Origin: Phycisphaerales bacterium
GTDB taxonomy: Bacteria > Planctomycetota > Phycisphaerae > Phycisphaerales > SM1A02
Assembly: GCA_009691785.1 (NCBI GenBank)
Contig: SIAM01000002.1
Location: 1 to 64,000 of the forward strand
Direction: 5' to 3'
DNA length: 64,000 nucleotides
The stretch's first letter is position 1. Every line of letters starts with the position of its first letter. Shown here in pieces: positions 38,435-47,840 of the stretch. Position numbers and translations under genes: made by a program. The notes beneath the pieces were generated by a model. That model was not told the origin of the DNA. It saw only the letters and a program-made list of their open reading frames with translations, and did no database searches.

Positions 38435-39697
38435 ATGCGAACCATCACGCTTCGCCGCGTCGTGGTCACAGGACTCGGCGCAATCACCGATGTCGGTCTG
38501 GATGTCGACTCTTTTTGGGCTTCCCTTTTGGCGGGCAAGTCTGGAATTGGACCCATTACCAATTTCCCGCAAAATGAGGAGTGGACAACACGTTTTGGCG
38601 GTGAAGTCCGCGGCTTTGATTTGGAAAAACATGCGGGCATTGATGGGCGCGAATCCAGACGCATGGACAACTTTGCCATCTACGGCTTGGGCGCGGCAAC
38701 TCAGGCTGCGAACGACTGCGGAATTGATTTCACAACTGGCGATCCTGATCGCCGCGGCGTTGCTGTTGGCAGCGGCGTTGGTGGCATCAACACAATTGAG
38801 ACTGGCTTGTACAAACTTTTGGAGAGCGGCCCGCGCAAAGTGAGCCCGTTCATTGTTCCGCGACTCATGGTCAACGCATGCGCTGGTCAAATTAGCATTC
38901 GCTACAACTTGCGTGGCTTCAACATTGCCACGGCAACGGCTTGCGCCTCTGGCTCGCATTCAATCGGCGCCGCGTACCATGCCATTCAACGCAATGACGT
39001 CGATGTCATGTTCGCTGGCGGCGCTGAAAGTGGAATTGGTCCCGTGTGCGTGGCGGCTTTCAGCGCCATGAAAGCGCTCAGCACTCGCAACGATGATCCA
39101 CCGAAAGCCAGCCGTCCATTTGACAAGGACCGCGATGGATTTGTGCTGGCCGACGGCGCCGCCATTTTGGTGCTGGAGGAATTGGAGCACGCCAAGAAGC
39201 GCGGCGCTAAGATTTACGCGGAAATTATTGGCTACGGTTCCAGCGGCGACGCATTTCACATTGCGGCGCCAGATGAGCAAGGTTCCGGCGCCAAGCGCTC
39301 CATGGCATGGGCGCTGCGCGATGGGCAAGTGAATCCCGAACAAATTGGCTACATCAACGCGCACGGAACCAGCACTCCGCTAGGTGACCGCGCTGAGGTG
39401 AATGCGGTCAAGCAACTCTTCGGCGCGCACGCTTACACATTAGCTATGAGCAGCACCAAAGGTGTCACGGGTCACGCGCTTGGCGCGGCGGGCGGCATTG
39501 AAAGTATCGCCACCATCTTGGCCATTCACAAAGGCGTCTTGCCCCCCACCATTAATTTGGACAACCCCGACGAGGGAATGGATTTAAATTTTGTGGCGCA
39601 CACGCCGCAAGAACGCAAACTTGATTTTGCCATCAACAATTCATTTGGATTTGGCGGTCACAACACCAGCCTTATCTTTTGCCGCTTCAACGGCTAA
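38435..39697 (+). CDS. fabF: 3-oxoacyl-ACP synthase II
   Basis: RRVVVTGLGAITDVG, TATACASGSHSIGAAYHAI, YINAHGTSTPLGDRAE, TKGVTGHALGAAGGIE, NNSFGFGGHNTSLIF. Confidence 0.97.
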   Translation: MRTITLRRVVVTGLGAITDVGLDVDSFWASLLAGKSGIGPITNFPQNEEWTTRFGGEVRGFDLEKHAGIDGRESRRMDNFAIYGLGAATQAANDCGIDFTTGDPDRRGVAVGSGVGGINTIETGLYKLLESGPRKVSPFIVPRLMVNACAGQISIRYNLRGFNIATATACASGSHSIGAAYHAIQRNDVDVMFAGGAESGIGPVCVAAFSAMKALSTRNDDPPKASRPFDKDRDGFVLADGAAILVLEELEHAKKRGAKIYAEIIGYGSSGDAFHIAAPDEQGSGAKRSMAWALRDGQVNPEQIGYINAHGTSTPLGDRAEVNAVKQLFGAHAYTLAMSSTKGVTGHALGAAGGIESIATILAIHKGVLPPTINLDNPDEGMDLNFVAHTPQERKLDFAINNSFGFGGHNTSLIFCRFNG

Positions 39698-39724
39698 TCT
39701 CGTCGCCCTTACAATCCCCAACAC

Positions 39725-41740
39725 ATGCCACGAAATATTCCAGTTGGTAACGGCGACATGTTGGTGGCTTTTGACGACCTCTATCGCATTCGCGATTTGT
39801 ATTGGCCGCATGTTGGTCAACCAAACCACACCTGCGGACACTTGCAACGCTTTGGCGTTTGGGCCGACGGACAATTTGCGTGGATGGATAGCCCGGGTTG
39901 GTCGCGCAGTTTTTCATACAAGCACAACACGTTGCTGACCGAGGTGCGTTTGCGCAATGAGCGCCTTGGCCTTGAGTTGCTGTGCCACGACGCGGTCGAC
40001 TATTGGAGCCCCGTGTATTTTCGCCAAGTGATTGTCACGGATCTGTGGAACCGTCCGCGCGATGTGCGCGTGTTTTTTCACGCGGATTTAAGCGTGAATG
40101 AAAGCCCCGTGGGCGACACCGTGGCCTTTGATCCGCAAACTGGCGGCTTGATTCACTACAAAAACGATTTCTACTTTTTGTTCAACGGCAGCCATCCAGC
40201 CGGAGTTGGCGTGACCACCTACGCCACGGGCGCCAAAAGAATTGGCGAGGCCGAAGGCACGTGGCGCGACGCCGAGGACGGCATGTTGAGCCGCAACAGC
40301 ATTGCGCAAGGCAGCGTGGACAGCGCCGTTGGCTTTCAACTTACGCTTGCTCCAAATGGCAGCGAGACATGCGTGTACTGGATCGCGGCCGGAAAAAGTT
40401 ACGACGAAGTGCACGCGCTAAACCAGAAGGTCTGCGACAAAACTCCGCAACGCATGCTGGATCGCACCGAGGCGTATTGGCGTTTATGGTCGCGGCAGGA
40501 ATTTTCTGGCGACGATCCGCTTCCAAAACATTTGCAGCAGTTGCAGACGCGCAGTTTGCTGATCGCACGCACGCAAATTGACAATGGTGGCGCCATTATT
40601 GCCGCGAATGATTACGACATCACACACTTCGCGGGCGACACCTATTCCTACATGTGGCCGCGCGACGGCGCGTTGGTGGCGCAATCATTGGTGTTGTCTG
40701 GGCAAAGCGAACTCAGTCGAAAATTTTTCCGCTTCTGCGAACGCGTGCGCCATCCCGATGGATATTTCCACCACAAGTACAACCCCAATGGAACGGTGGC
40801 TTCAAGTTGGCATCCGTGGCTCACGGAAAAGCCTTCGCTGCTGCCCATTCAACAAGATGAAACCGCGCTTATTCCCTGGGCTTTACGCCAACATTTTGTG
40901 AAATTCCGCGACGTGGAATTCATCAAGTCGCTGTACAACCCGCTGATTGTTGACACCGCGAATTGGATGATTTCATATCGCGACCACCACGGTTTGCCGC
41001 TTCCAAGTTGGGACTTGTGGGAGGAGCGGCGCGGCGTGCACTTGTTCACCGTGTGCGCAACCATTGGCGGCTTGCTTGCGGCAAGTCAATTTGCGCAGGA
41101 CATGGGCGCACATGATCGCGCCACCGATTTCAGCGAGGCGGCGGACCGCATGCGCCTGGCCATGTTGAAACAAATGTGGGATCCAGAGCGCCGCTTGTTC
41201 GCGCGCACCGCCATCGCCGCCGAAGATGGTTCATATCGTCTTGACTTCACCTTGGACGCGTCGGCATATGCGTTGTTCGCCTTTGATGTGTTGCCCGCCA
41301 ACGACTCGCGTGTGTGCGACCACATGCGCGCCATCCGCGATCGCCTTTGGGTGCGCACCGAAATTGGCGGCATAGCGCGCTACGAGCGCGACCCGTACCA
41401 GCAAGTTGAACACAAGGAACTGGAAAATGTTCCGGGCAATCCCTGGGTGATTTGCACGCTGTGGTTCGCGCAGTGGCTGATTGCCAAGGCCACATCCATC
41501 AACGAACTTGACGAGGCCATTCCCTATCTTGAATGGACCAATTGGCGCGCCTCTTCCAGCGGCGTGCTGGCCGAGCAATACCATCCCTACACTGGCGCGC
41601 AAATTTCTGTGAGCCCGCTGACATGGAGCCACGCCACGCTCATCACAACCTCCATGCAATATCGCCTGCGGCACGTGGAATTAACCAACGCCCATGCCGC
41701 GGCGGCGCGTGACGCCCTGATTGATGGCGCATCCGCATAA
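39725..41740 (+). CDS. glycoside hydrolase family 15-like protein (glucoamylase/trehalase type)
   Basis: MPRNIPVGNGDMLVAFDDLYRIRDLYWPHVGQPNH; TYSYMWPRDGALVAQSLVLSG; PSWDLWEERRGVHLFTVCA; WVICTLWFAQWLI. Confidence 0.88.
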   Translation: MPRNIPVGNGDMLVAFDDLYRIRDLYWPHVGQPNHTCGHLQRFGVWADGQFAWMDSPGWSRSFSYKHNTLLTEVRLRNERLGLELLCHDAVDYWSPVYFRQVIVTDLWNRPRDVRVFFHADLSVNESPVGDTVAFDPQTGGLIHYKNDFYFLFNGSHPAGVGVTTYATGAKRIGEAEGTWRDAEDGMLSRNSIAQGSVDSAVGFQLTLAPNGSETCVYWIAAGKSYDEVHALNQKVCDKTPQRMLDRTEAYWRLWSRQEFSGDDPLPKHLQQLQTRSLLIARTQIDNGGAIIAANDYDITHFAGDTYSYMWPRDGALVAQSLVLSGQSELSRKFFRFCERVRHPDGYFHHKYNPNGTVASSWHPWLTEKPSLLPIQQDETALIPWALRQHFVKFRDVEFIKSLYNPLIVDTANWMISYRDHHGLPLPSWDLWEERRGVHLFTVCATIGGLLAASQFAQDMGAHDRATDFSEAADRMRLAMLKQMWDPERRLFARTAIAAEDGSYRLDFTLDASAYALFAFDVLPANDSRVCDHMRAIRDRLWVRTEIGGIARYERDPYQQVEHKELENVPGNPWVICTLWFAQWLIAKATSINELDEAIPYLEWTNWRASSSGVLAEQYHPYTGAQISVSPLTWSHATLITTSMQYRLRHVELTNAHAAAARDALIDGASA

Positions 41741-41838
41741 ACAAGCAATATTGGGCTTCAAAACAAGCAAAATACAATTTCAACCAATCCTTTGCACGGC
41801 AAGTGAATCTGACCTTTGAAATCGGCGAATAAATCCGA

Positions 41839-42948
41839 GTGAAATCCTCCAGACTTGAAGCTGCCCATCTCATTGAATCATCCAACCGCGCCATTGCCAC
41901 GTGGACGGTTGACCAACATTATTGCAAAGACAACACCATAGAGGAGCGTTACGGCGCGAATGGCAGGCGCATGTGGAACCAAGAAGTGGTTTCACGAATC
42001 GCCCACTTGGCTGAAGCCGTGGCTTTGGATAGAGAGAAAATTTTCATTAGCAACGCGTTGTGGTCCAAGACGGCGTTCATAGCCCGTGAATTAAACTCGG
42101 CTGATCTAACCGAAAATTTAAATTGCATGGTGAGCGTCTTGATTGAGCAGCTTCCAAAAGCGATTTCGGATTTGACCACGCCCATAATTGTCCATGCCGT
42201 TGAAACGCTGCTGAACAATCAAGAATGCGTGGTCAGTCCAATGTCGATTGCGGGAACTTCACGCGACCTAGCGCGCATGTATCTAATGCATTTGCTGCGG
42301 CGTGACCGCGCTGAGGCGGAGCGTTTCGTTTCAGATCTGTCCAAAAACGGCCTGACATTTTCTCAAATATGCGAGGGAATATTCGCGCTAGCCATGTTGG
42401 AGATTGGTCACATGTGGCACATCCAAGAAGCCAGCATTGCCGACGAACATTATTGCACCAATGCGACACAACAAATCTTGGAAGTGCTTCGTTCCAAGAC
42501 TCCGCGCAAGGCCAGCAATGGATATCTCATGGTTGCCGCCTCCGTGGGCGGCGACATGCATGATCTTGGCATTCGAATTTTGTCAGCCATTTATGAAACC
42601 GAAGGCTGGAACGTGGAGTTTTTGGGAGCCAACACTCCCGCGCAGGAAATTGCCAACTCCATTGCGCCGCAGTCGTTTCGTGGCGGCGCCGATCTTTTGG
42701 CGCTGAGTGCCACAACAAGTTTGCGCATCCGCACGGTTCAAGAAGTCATCGCCTCTGTGCGCGCCTCGCCCAATGGAAAGCTCATTCCTATTTTGGTGGG
42801 TGGTCAACCATTTCAACACATACATGATCTCTGGCAAGTTGTTGGCGCCAACGCGCAATCCCCAACCGCCTCCGCATCTCTTGAAATTGCGCTTCAACTT
42901 GTGATTGACTCTCACTTGAAGAAACCAAAAGACAGACGCATAGATTAA
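41839..42948 (+). CDS. cobalamin (B12)-binding domain protein, CarH-like light-sensor module without obvious HTH
   Basis: GHMWHIQEASIADEHYCT (Wx9EH) and VGGDMHDLGIRIL (DxHxxG). Confidence 0.8.
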   Translation: MKSSRLEAAHLIESSNRAIATWTVDQHYCKDNTIEERYGANGRRMWNQEVVSRIAHLAEAVALDREKIFISNALWSKTAFIARELNSADLTENLNCMVSVLIEQLPKAISDLTTPIIVHAVETLLNNQECVVSPMSIAGTSRDLARMYLMHLLRRDRAEAERFVSDLSKNGLTFSQICEGIFALAMLEIGHMWHIQEASIADEHYCTNATQQILEVLRSKTPRKASNGYLMVAASVGGDMHDLGIRILSAIYETEGWNVEFLGANTPAQEIANSIAPQSFRGGADLLALSATTSLRIRTVQEVIASVRASPNGKLIPILVGGQPFQHIHDLWQVVGANAQSPTASASLEIALQLVIDSHLKKPKDRRID

Positions 42949-42999
42949 AGCGATCAACGTTCGTTGCGCATAGATGCAATGAGGTGGATCAATCGCGCA

Positions 43000-44676
43000 T
43001 CACAACATGTCCGCTGCCAGGCTGGCCAATTCACTGCGCTCGGTGCGACTTAAAGTGACATGACCTGCGATGCGCTGGCCCTTCATGCGCTCAATCAAAT
43101 GCGAAAGGCCGTTGCTTGCGGCGTCAAGATATGGATTGTCAATTTGCCCAATGTCACCCGCAAGCACAATCTTGGTGCCCTCGCCCACGCGGCTGACAAT
43201 GGTCTTCACTTCATGCGGCGAAAGATTTTGCGCCTCATCAACAATGATGAACTGATGCGGAATGCTGCGACCACGGATATAAGTCAGCGGCTCCATGACT
43301 AATTTTCCGCCAGCCACAAGTTGATCCATGCGCTGCTCCGCGGTCTTGCTGTCGGCCTCATTGCCGCTGCCGCCGCGGGTTGAAAGCAGGTACGCCACAT
43401 TGTCAAACACCGGCTGCATCCACAGCGCCAGTTTTTCATCTTTATCACCTGGCAAAAAGCCAATATCACGACCCATGGGCATGATGGGCCTGGCCACCAG
43501 CAATTTGTCAAAGCGCTCCTCGCGCAACACTTTGTGCATGCCCGCGGCGATAGCCAACAAAGTTTTTCCAGTGCCAGCCGCGCCGATCAGCGAGACCAGG
43601 CGAACCTCATCATCAAGTAGAAGATCCATGGCCATGGTTTGCTGCACGTTGCGCGCAAGAATTCCATAAATCGGTTTTCGCGGACCCGTCACTGGAATCA
43701 AATGTCCAGTGTCGGAAAGCACGCGCGCCAAACCGGTGTGGCTTTCGTCGGCATCGTCTTGCAGGACCACAAATTGATTGGCCACTAGGTCGTGGGCTTT
43801 CAACTCGCCGCCTTCAATGGTGCGGAAGATCAAGCCTTCCAATTGCTCAATGCTTAGTTGACGCTCTTGATAGAGTTCATTAATGATTGCGCTGGGACAA
43901 CTCAACATGGCGTAGCCGCCGTAGAGCCAATCGGCATCCACACGGTCGGCCTCAAAGTCCTCGCTTGGAATATCAAGCGCGTCGCACTTCACGCGCGCGT
44001 TGATGTCCTTGGAAATGAAAATAGTCCGCAGACCACTCATGTGCATCCGATGCGCAACGCCAAGAATTTTGTTGTCGGCCACATCCAGGTCCAGCGCGAA
44101 GGGCGTCTTCAAATCACAACGCTCAATGCGAATGGAACCACCCTGCTCGTTCCACACCACGCCTTCAAACAGCCGACCAATGGAGCGCATCTTGTCCAAG
44201 CGGCGAATCACGCTGCGGGCATTGCGCCCAGTTTCATCGTTGTTTTTCTTGAAATGATCCAGCTCCTCGATCACTTGAAGCGGAATGACCACCTCGTGCT
44301 CCTCAAACTTAAAGAGCGCGTTGGGATTGTGCAGCAACACATTGGTGTCAACCACAAAGTGCTTGCGCAAGTCGGCGGCGGAATCCGATCCAACTTGAAT
44401 TTTTGTTGTCGGCGCAGCCGCGGAATCCGCGGATGGCTTGGATTTGTCGGACTTGGTTTCAGACGGCGTCCGCGATGCGGAAGACGAAGAATTCTTCAAG
44501 AGGCAAAGTCCCTTCGAAAAGCTGAGCGAACGAGTGGCCGAACCACAAGTCAATAGACCACTCGGATGCACTAGAGTGGATTCTAATTGCCCCCAAGTCA
44601 AGTTCGCGTGAACTTTATATTTTAAAAATATAAATTGTGCCAAAGGCCAAACGCCTTGGGGCGAGGAAAAATACAT
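43000..44676 (-). CDS. PIN domain + PhoH-like ATPase
   Basis: FVVDTNVLLHNPNALFKFEEHEVVIPLQVIEELDHFKKN; SLIGAAGTGKTLLAIAAGMH; RPIMPMGRDIGFLPGDKDEK; FIIVDEAQNLSPHEVKTIVSRVG. True start may be an internal TTG near 44499. Confidence 0.92.
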   Translation of the reverse strand: MYFSSPQGVWPLAQFIFLKYKVHANLTWGQLESTLVHPSGLLTCGSATRSLSFSKGLCLLKNSSSSASRTPSETKSDKSKPSADSAAAPTTKIQVGSDSAADLRKHFVVDTNVLLHNPNALFKFEEHEVVIPLQVIEELDHFKKNNDETGRNARSVIRRLDKMRSIGRLFEGVVWNEQGGSIRIERCDLKTPFALDLDVADNKILGVAHRMHMSGLRTIFISKDINARVKCDALDIPSEDFEADRVDADWLYGGYAMLSCPSAIINELYQERQLSIEQLEGLIFRTIEGGELKAHDLVANQFVVLQDDADESHTGLARVLSDTGHLIPVTGPRKPIYGILARNVQQTMAMDLLLDDEVRLVSLIGAAGTGKTLLAIAAGMHKVLREERFDKLLVARPIMPMGRDIGFLPGDKDEKLALWMQPVFDNVAYLLSTRGGSGNEADSKTAEQRMDQLVAGGKLVMEPLTYIRGRSIPHQFIIVDEAQNLSPHEVKTIVSRVGEGTKIVLAGDIGQIDNPYLDAASNGLSHLIERMKGQRIAGHVTLSRTERSELASLAADML

Positions 44677-44731
44677 GCTAGAAGAGTCAAACTTCCCGCT
44701 TAGTGGCTAGAATGATCGCTAAGGAGAATCC

Positions 44732-45550
44732 ATGTCCATTTTAAGATCATCCAACCCAATTCTTGCAGAGGGCCGCCTAGAGGAAGCTTTACGAAGCTCT
44801 CCAAATTCTCAAGCCACCGTCACCGTTGCTGGCGTGGTGAATAAGACCACGCTTTGCCTGGCAGTGGCCGTTGTGTTTGGCGCGCTGGGAAACTCGTTTG
44901 GAAATACCCACAAGGACGCGCTGTTCATGGTGAGCGTGGCGTCGTTTGTAGTTTCGTTGGGAGTTGGATTTGCATTGTTTGGCCGCCCAAGTTGGGCGAT
45001 ATTTCTGGCGCCAATTTACGCGGCGGTGCAAGGGTTTTTCATGGGCGCAATCGGAGTTGTGCTTGACAATATTTTGACGGCCAAGGGAATACAACTCACA
45101 GGCGGCATCGCGCTGCAAGCATTTATTATGACCGCGGGCGTGGCGCTGACGTGCCTCATTCTGTACCGCAGCGGCGCCGTGCGCATTACGCAACGCGGCG
45201 CATTTATTTTGTGGGCATGCGTGCTTGGTATTGGCGTGACCTATTTAATTTCATTCGTGCTGAGTTTGTTTGGCGTGGCGACTCCATTCATCTCGCTGCC
45301 AAATCAAACGGGTGGCTCAACCGGCGCATACATTGGCTTGGCTATTAACGGGCTCATTCTGGTGGTGGCGGCGTTTACTTTTATCGCCGACATTCAACAA
45401 GTTGATCAGGCATCCAAAGAAGGCGCACCCGCAAGTAGCGAGTGGTATTTGGCGTATGGCCTAACCGTGAGCTTGGTCTGGATTTATTTTGAGTCCATGA
45501 AAATTATTTTCCGCCTTGCCATGATCTTTGGCGGCGGAAAGCGCGATTGA
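44732..45550 (+). CDS. Bax inhibitor-1/YccA family membrane protein
   Basis: Multi-pass protein with SVASFVVSLGVGFALFGRPSWAIFLAPIYAAVQGFFMGAIG and C-terminal ASSEWYLAYGLTVSLVWIYFESMKII. Confidence 0.88.
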   Translation: MSILRSSNPILAEGRLEEALRSSPNSQATVTVAGVVNKTTLCLAVAVVFGALGNSFGNTHKDALFMVSVASFVVSLGVGFALFGRPSWAIFLAPIYAAVQGFFMGAIGVVLDNILTAKGIQLTGGIALQAFIMTAGVALTCLILYRSGAVRITQRGAFILWACVLGIGVTYLISFVLSLFGVATPFISLPNQTGGSTGAYIGLAINGLILVVAAFTFIADIQQVDQASKEGAPASSEWYLAYGLTVSLVWIYFESMKIIFRLAMIFGGGKRD

Positions 45551-45579
45551 TCGCGCGCGTTCCACATGAAGGTTGATCA

Positions 45580-46431
45580 ATGATTGGTGAACTTGTGCTG
45601 GCAATAGATGCCGTCGCGCCGCGGCGGCTTGCTGCGGCATGGGACAACACGGGCTTGCTGCTTGGTGATCCATCGCGGGAACTTCGTCGCGCGATGCTGA
45701 CCATTGACCTGACAAACGCCGTGCTGGATGAGGCGATTGCGGCCAAATGCCAGGCGATTATTGCCTATCACCCGCCCATATTTGAGCCGCTGAAACACAT
45801 CACGACCACGCACGCGCATGAGCACATCTTGCTGCGTTGCGCGGAGAACAAGATTGCTATTGTGTCGCCGCATACCGCGCTTGATGCGGTGTGTGGGGGC
45901 ATGACCGATTGGCTAGCGGACATGATTGATGCGGGCGAACGCGTGGCGTTGGAGCCAACCGCGCAAGAAGCGCCAAGTGAGCGCAAGTTGAATCAAGCGC
46001 GAACACGCGCGCCCAATGCGGGCAAGCCACAAGTTCATGGCCAAGGCCGCGCGCTCACGCTTACCACGCCGCGCGCAACCAACGCCATAGTCAAGCGGCT
46101 TCAAACTTCGCTGCGACTTTCGGCCGGCCAAGTTTCGTTTTGCCAATTGAACAAGTCGCGCCGCCACACTTGCGTGGCGGTGGTTCCTGGCTCTGGCGCT
46201 AGTTTGCTTGCGCTGGCCTTAGAAGCCGGTTGCACGCTCATGGTCACCGGCGAGGCCAAGCACCACGATGTGATCCACGCGCAAGAAAATGGTTGCGACA
46301 TGATTTTGCTTGGCCACACCAACTCAGAGCGCGGATTTCTGCCGCACTTTGCCAAACAATTGCAGCCGCATGTGCCGCAGATTCGTTTGTTGGTGAGCAA
46401 GCGCGATCGACATCCGCTGCAAAGCGCATAG
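45580..46431 (+). CDS. Nif3-like dinuclear metal center protein
   Basis: AAAWDNTGLLLGDPSRELRRAMLTIDLTNAVLDEAIAAKCQAIIAYHPPIF; SPHTALDAVCGGMTDWLAD; GHTNSERGFLP. Confidence 0.92.
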   Translation: MIGELVLAIDAVAPRRLAAAWDNTGLLLGDPSRELRRAMLTIDLTNAVLDEAIAAKCQAIIAYHPPIFEPLKHITTTHAHEHILLRCAENKIAIVSPHTALDAVCGGMTDWLADMIDAGERVALEPTAQEAPSERKLNQARTRAPNAGKPQVHGQGRALTLTTPRATNAIVKRLQTSLRLSAGQVSFCQLNKSRRHTCVAVVPGSGASLLALALEAGCTLMVTGEAKHHDVIHAQENGCDMILLGHTNSERGFLPHFAKQLQPHVPQIRLLVSKRDRHPLQSA

Positions 46432-46472
46432 AACAGACGCGCGCCGCAGTCATGGCGCTCAATCCGACGCGA

Positions 46473-47480
46473 TTATTTTTCTTCACTCAATGTTTCACGC
46501 GCCAGAAGCGCGGCGCCCAACATGCCGGCGTCATCGCCCAATTGACTTGGAACAATTTCACAGCGCTGCAATGTTTGCGGAAAAACAACGCGTTCAAAAC
46601 TCTCGCGCACTCGGTACAGATACGGCTTTCCAAGCGCCTCGGAAACGCCGCCGCCCAACACCACGGTTTGCAAACTCAATACCGTAATCAGATTGGCAAT
46701 GGTTAAACCCAGCAATTCGGCCGAGGCATCCACCACTTTGCGCACAAGCGGATCGCCCTTGCCATAGCACTCCGCCAGCACGCTGCTTCCAATCGCGGAT
46801 GGATCGGGCTTGCCGTCGTCGTCTTTTTCTTTGTTCAAAAATTCGCGCAACATGCTGTCGGGATAGTGCCCAAGCAACATCATCATGCTGCGCACCAACG
46901 CCGTGCGGCTGCAGTGATCTTCCAGAGTTCTGTGACCTGGACCAGCGCCTGGGAAAAGCACAACATGCCCAACTTCGCCGGCGGTATGAAACGGACCGCG
47001 CCACAATTTGCCATTGAGAATCATTCCGCCGCCAATGCCTGTACCAATCCACATGGCCAGCAAGTCGCCGCGATTTTTTCCCGCGCCCAAACGGCTTTCA
47101 CCAAACGCGGCAACATTCACATCGTTGTCCACCACCACGGGCATGTCCAATTTTTTAGACATGATGTCGCGCAGCGGAACTTTTTTCCATCCAAGATTGC
47201 CCGCATGAATCACGCTGCCCTTATCCCAATCCACGGCGCTTGGCGCGCCAATACCAGCGGCCATGATATCTTTCATGGAAAGCTTTGCGTCTTCACACGC
47301 GCGCTCAATGCCTTCAACCATTCTAGTGATGACCTTCTCGCGACCCTCGGTGGCCTTGGTCTTGCGGCGAGAGCGCCCAACAATTTTTCCCTTTTCGTCA
47401 ATCACACCAATGCTCATGTTGGTCCCGCCTAAATCCACGCCAACAATTGGACCGTTGAAACGTTGTTTGCGATCTACCAT
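46473..47480 (-). CDS. ROK family protein (probable glucokinase)
   Basis: VGVDLGGTNMSIGVIDEKGKIV; VVDNDVNVAAFGESRLGAGKN; WIGTGIGGGMILNGKLWRG; AGEVGHVVLFPG. Confidence 0.9.
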   Translation of the reverse strand: MVDRKQRFNGPIVGVDLGGTNMSIGVIDEKGKIVGRSRRKTKATEGREKVITRMVEGIERACEDAKLSMKDIMAAGIGAPSAVDWDKGSVIHAGNLGWKKVPLRDIMSKKLDMPVVVDNDVNVAAFGESRLGAGKNRGDLLAMWIGTGIGGGMILNGKLWRGPFHTAGEVGHVVLFPGAGPGHRTLEDHCSRTALVRSMMMLLGHYPDSMLREFLNKEKDDDGKPDPSAIGSSVLAECYGKGDPLVRKVVDASAELLGLTIANLITVLSLQTVVLGGGVSEALGKPYLYRVRESFERVVFPQTLQRCEIVPSQLGDDAGMLGAALLARETLSEEK

Positions 47481-47528
47481 GCGCGGAATCTAGCCGACAT
47501 TGCGCCACGCTTGGTTACACTCAATTGC

Positions 47529-47840
47529 GTGACAGAGAAACATACGCTTTCGATCGAGGAAACAGCCCATGTGGCCAAATTGGCGCGGCTTGAAATTGCG
47601 CCCACACAACTGGAACAATATCGTGGCGAACTAGCCAACGTGCTGAGCCATGTGGCCAAGTTGAAGGCCATCAACGTGGATGGCATTGAGCCGCTGACTA
47701 GCCCAGTGGACTCCACCAATCGCCTTGCGGCTGACCAACCAGGCGCCACGCTTTCACTGGAAGAATTATTCATGAACGCCCCCGCTGTCGAGGGCCGCTT
47801 CATCGCGGTTCCAAAAGTTCTGGCGGAGGAAATTTCATGA
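47529..47840 (+). CDS. gatC: Asp-tRNA(Asn)/Glu-tRNA(Gln) amidotransferase subunit C
   Basis: LSIEETAHVAKLARLEIAPTQLEQYRGELANVLSHVAKLKAINVDGIEPLTSPV; GTG start; precedes gatA. Confidence 0.93.
   Translation: MTEKHTLSIEETAHVAKLARLEIAPTQLEQYRGELANVLSHVAKLKAINVDGIEPLTSPVDSTNRLAADQPGATLSLEELFMNAPAVEGRFIAVPKVLAEEIS

Noticed and set aside
43858-44556. 232-aa ORF antisense to the PhoH gene
   Set aside because: Codon-register shadow ORF with no homology-like motifs.
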